Made by a program: the position numbers and the translations under genes
DNA from: Flavobacteriales bacterium
GTDB taxonomy: Bacteria; Bacteroidota; Bacteroidia; Flavobacteriales_D; Sanyastnellaceae
Direction of reading: 5' to 3'
NCBI GenBank assembly: GCA_015660615.1
Contig: DQKQ01000096.1
Location: 1-5,728 of the forward strand
Length of the DNA stretch: 5,728 nucleotides
The notes under the pieces: generated by a model
Databases searched by the model: none
The model's input: only the letters and a program-made list of their open reading frames with translations
What the model was told of the DNA's origin: nothing
In this document: piece by piece, positions 1-5,728 of the stretch
Layout: every line of letters begins with the position of its first letter
How positions within the stretch are numbered: position 1 is the first letter of the stretch

Positions 1-2015
1 CCTATGCTTCCATTGTTGTCAAAGTCCCCAGGACATGTTGGGCAGACATCAGAACTCATCATAGCAAAAATCAGTTCTATATCAGTCCCCCACATTTCGT
101 CAGGCACTTCGTATGAGTAATACCCATCAGAATCCACAATTAGACCATTCCACTCTAGAGGAGACAAAGGACAAACCACAATTTCTTCAACTTCTATCTC
201 CAACACGAATAACCCATTTATTATATCTGAGATTAGAATCCGCCCAGAGGGTAGAGCAGAGTGGACTCCCCAAGCACCTGCAAATCCAGCATGAGAGCTT
301 TCAATAAACGTGTCAAACCATGCTATTCTTTTTGGCTCCTCAGGAGTGCTAACATCGAAAACTTGCAATCCATCGTGATAGTAAGAAACAAAAACCAATC
401 CATCTCGCATCATCATGTTATGCGGTATAGATGAAGGATCAACTTCTGAACTTAATATAGAAACAACTTGTAGATCACTTAAATCGGAAGTGTCTATGAC
501 TTTAAGTGGAGATCCGTGAGTTTCATCAGCAAGTACATAGACATTGTCCTCAGGAATCCACCAACCGCTGTGATTCCCGCCTTGGTAAGGGTAATCATCA
601 AGGGTTCCAATGACCGAAGGCGTTTCGTCTATATGCATAACATAGAGTCCCGCTCCACCAGAGTTGATCCAAGCCGTATCGTTCTCAACATAGATGTCGT
701 GACAATAATTTACCCATGGAGTAAGGTCCGTAAATTCAACGGGAGAGTTTGGCGTAGAAACATCTAGTACTTTAACCGCTGAATTGTTTCCTGCACTAGA
801 GGTGCTGCATAAGTAAAGCAAATCGCTGTCATTATCTACAAACACATTGTGGGCGGTAATACAAAACTCGTTAGAATCGTAAACCGTTGTAATGGTAGCA
901 GGTAAGTCACTTAAATCAAAAATCTGAAGGCTGCTAGACCCTTGATCACAAACAGCAAATAGCAACGTTCCATCTATGTGGTAATCTCGATGTGTTACAA
1001 ACGAACCTCCATCTGCTCCAGGTAAAAACGCTACTTCTATAGCCTCTCCATCATAAGAAGTAATATCTATAATATGTGTGCCAAGTGTTGATGCCATAAC
1101 CGCATATTCAATACCGCCCACTTCTAATCCCTCAACATCGTTATAAGCCCCACCAAATCCGTTGTTAGGTAAAGATGAGTCCGTCCAGTTGCTTACAAGA
1201 GTTACGTTATCGCTTCTTCGCATACAGCTTCCATCGTCAACGTTAGCTGATGAATTGTAGTTAAACGCTTCTATGTTCATACACCCAGCGACTGGGCATC
1301 CTTCAATAAGAGGTAGTGGAAAAGAGAAAAAATCTCCAGGGTTCGAAGGAACTAAGCCAGAACCAACTAAAACCCCAGATGAATCTTCTATCGTAAGTTC
1401 TGCTCCTTGCCAACCATCACCATACGAGTCATACAGAAGAACTGTATAGCAATCAGGGGTAAGGCAGAAGCTCTCATACGATTCTTCACCGGTGATGTAC
1501 TCACCGAAGTTACCGTATGGGCCAGCTACTTGAGTTCCTTCAGAATCCACTACTCCCCATGACAATTCTTCGCCATACAAATCAGCACTTATCGTAGCAT
1601 AATATGGATCCCCATTTCCGGCCTCGCATTCTAACACTCCGCAATTAGGATCATTGGATAAATCTAAGATCGCAGATGATCCTGTTACAGTCCCCGTAAT
1701 GCTCTCTAAAAAGTAGAATGTAATGCTCCCTCCTTGCCATCCATCTCCGTAAGAATCTTCTAATAAGGCGTAATAGCATCCATGTTCAATGCAGAAAGGT
1801 TGGATATATGTGGTGTTGTCTTCAAAACCTGAAAAAGGCCCCACGATTAATTCGTCGCTGTCATTATATATGCTCCATGATATTTCTTCAGCCCAAATTC
1901 CAGTAGTAAGTTCTGCAATAATCTCAACATTTGGAAAGTCGCATAATTGTTGAGAAAATACATCTAGCTGAAAACCAGCGAAAAATATGATTGTCAAAAC
2001 AAACAACTTTTTCAT
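1..2015 (-). CDS. Secreted choice-of-anchor B-like beta-propeller protein with tandem DSYGDGW domains (C-terminus cut)
   Basis: This frame stays open for 671 codons from the ATG at 2015-2013 and runs off the left edge, so the C-terminus is missing. Residues 1-21 form a signal peptide (MKK, then a hydrophobic stretch ending VFS before QQ), so the product is exported. Residues 25-240 are two copies of a Cys-rich domain, each with an FC-x(4)-CY pair and a DSYGDGWQG motif (D87 and D196). Residues 244-264 form a module that starts GCMN and ends NYNSSANVDDGSC. Residues about 290-605 look like an LVIVD / choice-of-anchor B propeller, with recurring strand anchors near 293, 342, 389, 439, 482, 532 and 582 (for example AHNVFVDN, CHDIYVEN, DGLQVFDVSTP, GAWGVHSALPSGRILISD, NGLFVL). 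The cut falls in a calcium-loop-like CPGDFDNNGSI (D664, D666, N668). Proteins of this style often end in a type IX secretion signal, which would lie outside the window. Substrate and role are unknown; I infer an extracellular or surface binding or adhesion protein. The start is followed directly by the signal peptide and preceded by A-rich sequence rather than a Shine-Dalgarno site. Confidence 0.9.
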   Translation of the reverse strand, partial: MKKLFVLTIIFFAGFQLDVFSQQLCDFPNVEIIAELTTGIWAEEISWSIYNDSDELIVGPFSGFEDNTTYIQPFCIEHGCYYALLEDSYGDGWQGGSITFYFLESITGTVTGSSAILDLSNDPNCGVLECEAGNGDPYYATISADLYGEELSWGVVDSEGTQVAGPYGNFGEYITGEESYESFCLTPDCYTVLLYDSYGDGWQGAELTIEDSSGVLVGSGLVPSNPGDFFSFPLPLIEGCPVAGCMNIEAFNYNSSANVDDGSCMRRSDNVTLVSNWTDSSLPNNGFGGAYNDVEGLEVGGIEYAVMASTLGTHIIDITSYDGEAIEVAFLPGADGGSFVTHRDYHIDGTLLFAVCDQGSSSLQIFDLSDLPATITTVYDSNEFCITAHNVFVDNDSDLLYLCSTSSAGNNSAVKVLDVSTPNSPVEFTDLTPWVNYCHDIYVENDTAWINSGGAGLYVMHIDETPSVIGTLDDYPYQGGNHSGWWIPEDNVYVLADETHGSPLKVIDTSDLSDLQVVSILSSEVDPSSIPHNMMMRDGLVFVSYYHDGLQVFDVSTPEEPKRIAWFDTFIESSHAGFAGAWGVHSALPSGRILISDIINGLFVLEIEVEEIVVCPLSPLEWNGLIVDSDGYYSYEVPDEMWGTDIELIFAMMSSDVCPTCPGDFDNNGSI
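1296..1943 (-). repeat. Protein-level tandem duplication: two four-cysteine DSYGDGWQG domains
   Basis: Inside the secreted protein, residues 25-129 and 130-240 are diverged copies of one domain. Copy 1 has cysteines at 25, 75, 80 and 125; copy 2 has them at 130, 184, 189 and 240. The order of landmarks is the same in both: an EEISW or EELSW strand, a GPFSGF or GPYGNF strand, the FC...CY pair, and DSYGDGWQG exactly seven residues after the second Cys of the pair. The two DSYGDGWQG motifs are 109 residues apart. The conserved Asp, Gly and Trp pattern suggests a calcium-stabilised loop and the Cys pairing suggests disulfides in an exported fold; both are inference. The copies differ clearly at the DNA level, so the duplication is not recent. 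Confidence 0.8.
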
Positions 2016-2096
2016 TTCTTAAAGATATGGATAATATGTTTAAAACATAAAGCCATTTTTTTGGACATTTTGTTAGATTATAAGTACGTTAGAGCG
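2016..2096. promoter_or_regulatory. Divergent intergenic promoter region
   Basis: These 81 bases separate the two divergent start codons and must hold the promoter of the secreted-protein gene and probably that of dnaE. The stretch is strongly AT-rich. No Shine-Dalgarno sequence sits at a sensible distance before either ATG: dnaE is preceded by GTTAGAGCG and the minus-strand gene by TTTAAGAA. This fits Bacteroidota, where A-rich leaders often replace Shine-Dalgarno pairing. The region is assigned by position; the exact promoter elements are uncertain. Confidence 0.6.
2035..2049. promoter_or_regulatory. Inverted repeat overlapping two face-to-face -7-like boxes
   Basis: The sequence TATGTTT, one A, then AAACATA is a perfect 7-bp inverted repeat with a 1-base spacer. 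Read on the plus strand it gives TATGTTTA and on the minus strand TATGTTTT. Each matches seven of eight positions of the Bacteroidota sigma-ABfr -7 element TAnnTTTG. Used as promoters, they would give leaders of roughly 50 bases for dnaE and roughly 20 bases for the secreted-protein gene. I see no good TTTG -33 element at 19-20 bases upstream of either box, which lowers confidence. It could instead be an operator for a dimeric regulator, or chance in AT-rich DNA. Confidence 0.3.
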
Positions 2097-5000
2097 ATGT
2101 TTTTAATCTACGATACAGAGACAACAGGATTGGCTAAGAATTGGAATGCACCATTGACGGATTCCGAAAATTGGCCGAGGATAGTTCAGTTGGCCTGGCA
2201 ACTACATGACGAGAACGGTAAACTGCTCTCAAGGGGGAACAGAATCGTTAAGCCAGATGGTTTTACGATTCCTTTTCAGAGTGTGAAGGTCCACGGGATC
2301 ACGACTGAGATAGCACAGGCAGAGGGTATGCCACTGACAGAAGTCATTGAGGAATTTAACAAGGATCTCGGAATAGCTACTTATGTGATGGGGCACAACA
2401 TCGAGTTTGATGTTAGTGTTTTGGGCGCTGAGCTTCATAGGTTAGGTCAGGAGTTGGAGCCGCTAACGAAAAAACCATCTATATGCTCTAAAGACGAGGC
2501 TACAGAGTTTTGTGCTATCCCTGGAGGTAGAGGAGGTAGATTTAAATGGCCTACCCTTATGGAGCTTCATACGAAGTTGTTTAAAAAGGGGGTTGTGGAT
2601 GCGCACGATGCGGCGTACGATGTGGATGCTACGGCCAGGTGTTTTTTCGAGCTTTGTAAACTTGGAGTCATAGGTAGACCAGAGATAAAAGATCGTTCTA
2701 AGATTGCGTACGAAGCGCCTGTGCTTGAGAGTGCTAATTTTGCAAAGGCTTCGAAGTTGGCAGCGAAGAAGGAGACTTCAGAAAAGCCAGCGGTAAAAGC
2801 TGCTTCAACAAAAGCAAATAAAGCTTCTTTGGCGGAGCTCGAAGGAGTTCAGTTTACACACCTTCACGCACATTCCCAGTTTACGATATTACAGGCAGTA
2901 AGTTCAGTTGAGGAGTTAGTGGAGACGGCTGTGACTGCTGGAATGCCTGCAGTAGCTCTCACAGACATAGGGAATATGATGGGAGCCTTCCTTCTTGTGA
3001 GGGCGGCGAATAAAGCTGGGCTTACGCCTATTGTGGGGGTGGAGCTGAATGTATGTGAGGATATGTCAGATAGGACGCATAGGGACAATGGGTTTCCAAC
3101 TGTGTTTCTAGCTAAGAATAAAAAAGGTTATCACAATCTTGTTAAGCTTTCGTCGAAGGCATATATAGATGGGTTTTATTATACTCAGAGGGTAGATAGG
3201 AAATTAGTGGAGCAGTATAAGGACGATTTAGTGGTGTTAACTGGTGGGGTTTTCGGGGAGGTGCCATCGCTGGTTTTAAATGTTGGTGAGAAGCAGGCAG
3301 AAGAGGCGTTTTTATATTGGAAGAACTTGATGGGAGACGATTTCTATGCCGAGTTGAATAGACACGGGATAGAAGAAGAGGAGGTGGTTAATGACTTCCT
3401 TCTGAAGATGTGTGATAAACACTCTGTAAAGTATGTAGCTGCGAATAACTCCTTCTACACCAGACCTGATCAAAGCAAAGCCCAAGACATACTCCTTTGC
3501 GTAGGTACTGCAAAGAACGTTTCGCAGCCGAAGATGTATTTGGGTAAACGGGGAAGAGAGTACCGTTTTGGTCTACCCAATAATGAATTTTATTACAAGT
3601 CGCCGGATGAAATGAAGGCGTTATTTGCTGACTTGCCCTCCGCGATTATAAATGTGGAGACGTTAGTTAAACAGTTTGAACGATATGATTTAGCAAGAGA
3701 TATTTTGCTACCTGAGTTCGATATCCCTGCGGAATTTGTATCATCTGAGGATCTTAAGGATGGAGGGAAACGTGGTGAGAATGCTTATCTAAGACATTTG
3801 ACATATGAGGGGGCTCAAAGGCATTGGGGAGAAGATTTGCCTGCGGATTATATAGAGCGCATAGATTTCGAGCTTAAGATTATCGAGAAGACAGGATACC
3901 CTGGGTATTTTTTGATTTGTGCGGACTTTATTCAGGCGGCTCGAGATATGGGAGTTAGCGTGGGGCCTGGAAGGGGTTCTGCTGCGGGTTCTGCGGTCTC
4001 TTACTGCACGGGTATAACGAACATAGATCCCATAAAATACGATCTACTTTTTGAGAGATTTCTTAATCCAGATCGTGTGAGTATGCCTGATATCGATATC
4101 GATTTCGACGATGAAGGAAGGGGGCGCGTAATAGAATATGTAATAAATAAATATGGTTCTAATCAAGTAGCCCAAATCATTACATACGGCACCATGGCTG
4201 CAAAGTCCGCACTAAGAGATACCGCCCGGGTTTTAGAGCTGCCGCTACAAGATGCAGATCGAATTTCCAAGCTTATCCCGGATTTGTCGCTCGCAAAAAT
4301 ATTCTCTCTTGACGATAAGGCGATAAAGGATAAACTCAATGGTTCCCAAGGTCTTGAGATGGTGAATCAGTTAAAGAAGATAGCTGCAAAACCAGGCCTA
4401 GAGGGTCACACCCTAAATACCGCTCGTTTAATTGAAGGATCTCTTCGTAACACGGGGATTCACGCTTGCGGAATCATCATAACTCCCACAGATATTACGG
4501 ACTATGTTCCTGTGGCTGTTGCTAAAGACAGCTCTATGGTTTGTACTCAGTTCGATAACAACGTCGCTGAGGATGCAGGACTGTTGAAGATGGATTTCTT
4601 AGGTCTAAGGACTTTGACCATAATTAAGGACGCCGTAACAAATGTCAAGGCAAGAAGTGGGGTGGAGCTAGATCCCGAATCTTTTCCACTAGATGATAAG
4701 AAGACTTACGAGCTCTTCCAAAAAGGTCATACGGTTGCGATTTTCCAGTACGAGTCTGCTGGTATGGCGAAAAATCTAAAGGAACTTAAACCCACTGAGT
4801 TCGGTGATCTTATTGCGATGAACGCTCTTTATAGACCGGGCCCGATGGAGTATATCCCATCTTTTATTAAAAGGAAGCACGGATTAGAACCCATCGTTTA
4901 TGACATCGATGTCACAGAGGAATACCTAAAGGAAACCTACGGGATTACAGTATATCAGGAGCAGGTCATGTTGCTTTCTCAAAAGCTTGCGGGATTCACT

Positions 5001-5728
5001 AAGGGTGAAGCGGATACACTGCGTAAAGCGATGGGTAAGAAGAAGAAAGATCTTATCGAAACGATGAAGCCTAAGTTTCTCGATCAGGGAGAGAAGAACG
5101 GACACAATAGAGATAAATTAACGAAGATTTGGACTGATTGGGAGGCGTTCGCTTCCTACGCGTTCAATAAGTCTCACTCTACCTGTTATGCCTGGATAGC
5201 ATACCAAACTGCTTTCCTCAAAGCGAACTATCCCGCCGAGTTTATGGCCGCCGTCCTCTCAAATAACATGAACGACATCAAGAAAACTACTATGTTTATG
5301 GATGAGGCTCGTAGAATGGGTATAGACGTTTTAGGCCCGGATGTAAACGAGTCTAGATTCAAGTTCGCTGTAAACGAAGCTGGGGCCATACGTTTCGGAA
5401 TGGGCGCAATACGTGGAGTGGGAGAGGGCGCCGTGATCACGATAATAAAAAACAGGTTACATTCAGAGTCTAAGTCAGGAGTGGAAAAACTCAATCGATA
5501 CACGTCGATTTTCGATTTCGCAAAAAGAGTAAACCTTAAGGATTGTAACAAAAGAGTGTTCGAAGCTCTCGCTGTGGGGGGTGGATTCGACGAGTTTAAA
5601 ACTGTGGGAGGAGATGAGATCTATAGGTCTCAGTATTTCGCTTTAGACGCAAAAGATCGAACTCTGATTGAGCTAGCCATTAAGTATGGTCAGGCGCTCC
5701 AGGCGAGTGCGGATTCTGCCCAAGTAAG
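2097..5728 (+). CDS. dnaE: DNA polymerase III alpha subunit with fused N-terminal DEDDh exonuclease (C-terminus cut)
   Basis: This is the replicative polymerase of the bacterial replisome, reading 1210 uninterrupted codons to the right edge. Residues 1-190 are a DnaQ-like proofreading exonuclease with all DEDDh residues: D6 and E8 (DTETTG), D105 (HNIEFD), H170 and D175 (HDAAYD). Residues about 214-248 are an Ala/Lys/Ser-rich linker. The PHP domain follows (H255-L-H257-A-H259, TDIGNM at 289-294, E419 and H423). Its metal site looks incomplete, with I291 in the usual TDH motif and NNSF at 450-453 in place of the NDxH pattern. The polymerase core has GPGRGSAAGS (623-632), catalytic D665 and D667 in PDIDIDF and D833 in KMDFLGLRTL, then YRPGP (912-916), YQEQVM and FNKSHS (1023-1028). 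The helix-hairpin-helix GAIRGVGEG lies at 1103-1111. Bacteroidota homologues are about 1,450-1,500 residues, so some 250-300 residues are missing, including the OB fold and clamp-binding motif. ATG 2097 is chosen because MFLIYDTETTG starts at the same place as in known homologues. Confidence 0.97.
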   Translation, partial: MFLIYDTETTGLAKNWNAPLTDSENWPRIVQLAWQLHDENGKLLSRGNRIVKPDGFTIPFQSVKVHGITTEIAQAEGMPLTEVIEEFNKDLGIATYVMGHNIEFDVSVLGAELHRLGQELEPLTKKPSICSKDEATEFCAIPGGRGGRFKWPTLMELHTKLFKKGVVDAHDAAYDVDATARCFFELCKLGVIGRPEIKDRSKIAYEAPVLESANFAKASKLAAKKETSEKPAVKAASTKANKASLAELEGVQFTHLHAHSQFTILQAVSSVEELVETAVTAGMPAVALTDIGNMMGAFLLVRAANKAGLTPIVGVELNVCEDMSDRTHRDNGFPTVFLAKNKKGYHNLVKLSSKAYIDGFYYTQRVDRKLVEQYKDDLVVLTGGVFGEVPSLVLNVGEKQAEEAFLYWKNLMGDDFYAELNRHGIEEEEVVNDFLLKMCDKHSVKYVAANNSFYTRPDQSKAQDILLCVGTAKNVSQPKMYLGKRGREYRFGLPNNEFYYKSPDEMKALFADLPSAIINVETLVKQFERYDLARDILLPEFDIPAEFVSSEDLKDGGKRGENAYLRHLTYEGAQRHWGEDLPADYIERIDFELKIIEKTGYPGYFLICADFIQAARDMGVSVGPGRGSAAGSAVSYCTGITNIDPIKYDLLFERFLNPDRVSMPDIDIDFDDEGRGRVIEYVINKYGSNQVAQIITYGTMAAKSALRDTARVLELPLQDADRISKLIPDLSLAKIFSLDDKAIKDKLNGSQGLEMVNQLKKIAAKPGLEGHTLNTARLIEGSLRNTGIHACGIIITPTDITDYVPVAVAKDSSMVCTQFDNNVAEDAGLLKMDFLGLRTLTIIKDAVTNVKARSGVELDPESFPLDDKKTYELFQKGHTVAIFQYESAGMAKNLKELKPTEFGDLIAMNALYRPGPMEYIPSFIKRKHGLEPIVYDIDVTEEYLKETYGITVYQEQVMLLSQKLAGFTKGEADTLRKAMGKKKKDLIETMKPKFLDQGEKNGHNRDKLTKIWTDWEAFASYAFNKSHSTCYAWIAYQTAFLKANYPAEFMAAVLSNNMNDIKKTTMFMDEARRMGIDVLGPDVNESRFKFAVNEAGAIRFGMGAIRGVGEGAVITIIKNRLHSESKSGVEKLNRYTSIFDFAKRVNLKDCNKRVFEALAVGGGFDEFKTVGGDEIYRSQYFALDAKDRTLIELAIKYGQALQASADSAQV

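Noticed and set aside
113..767. Short plus-strand open frames at 113-307 and 516-767
   Set aside because: Both lie antisense inside the long secreted-protein frame, whose reading is supported by recognisable motifs on both sides. The predicted peptides look like no known protein.
2061..2084. Classical sigma-70-like promoter, TTGGAC with TATAAG
   Set aside because: The spacer is only 12 bases, too short for a -35/-10 pair, and this lineage generally uses TTTG / TAnnTTTG promoters instead.
2060..2088. Bacteroidota-type promoter TTTG (2060-2063) with TAAGTACG (2081-2088) for dnaE
   Set aside because: The -7 match is poor (two mismatches in the TTTG part), the spacer is 17 bases, and the start would fall almost on the ATG.
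2229..3088. Minus-strand open frames at 2229-2438 and 2864-3088
   Set aside because: They are antisense to the exonuclease and PHP regions of dnaE, where conserved motifs explain the sequence. Their composition reads as a mirror of dnaE codons.
4083..5180. Possible intein in dnaE, a common intein host gene
   Set aside because: The polymerase motifs PDIDIDF, KMDFLGLRTL, YRPGP, YQEQVM and FNKSHS follow each other at normal spacing with no extra domain inserted.
5228..5551. Minus-strand open frame of 107 codons at 5228-5551
   Set aside because: It is antisense to the conserved FNKSHS-to-HhH part of dnaE and has no recognisable domain.
2097..5728. Possible mosaic origin of dnaE, because the first half is richer in GGG codons (15 in the first 605 codons, 7 in the next 605)
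   Set aside because: The difference is modest, conserved motifs run evenly through the gene, and there is no sharp boundary. Local codon drift explains it as well as transfer.

Overview
The window suggests a marine-type member of the Bacteroidota, probably Flavobacteriia or a relative. Three things point there. The polymerase gene has the Bacteroidota domain order, with a DEDDh exonuclease fused in front of DnaE. The other gene encodes a secreted, cysteine-paired protein with DSYGDGW domains, a GC...NYN...DDGSC module and a choice-of-anchor B type propeller, a mix frequent in that phylum. The DNA is AT-rich, and neither start codon has a convincing Shine-Dalgarno sequence. The taxonomy is inference from protein style, not from a marker search.

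There are two large genes, arranged divergently and both cut by the window edges. From 2015 down to the left edge (minus strand) runs a secreted multidomain protein. It has a signal peptide, two tandem domains of about 105-110 residues with four cysteines each, a short Cys-bounded module, a roughly seven-blade LVIVD-like beta-propeller, and the start of a dockerin-like calcium loop at the cut. From 2097 to the right edge (plus strand) runs dnaE, the DNA polymerase III alpha subunit. It reads as exonuclease, Ala/Lys-rich linker, PHP domain, polymerase core and helix-hairpin-helix region, with the C-terminal end missing. Positions 2016-2096 are the intergenic gap, which holds a 7-bp inverted repeat that doubles as two face-to-face Bacteroidota-like -7 promoter boxes.

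The two genes are not functionally linked in any way I can see: one is a replication housekeeping gene and the other an exported surface or extracellular protein. They share only the 81-bp promoter gap. I found no RNA gene, mobile element, CRISPR array or evident new system. The points most worth a second look are the PHP metal site, eroded next to an intact fused proofreading exonuclease, and the internal duplication and unusual domain string of the secreted protein.
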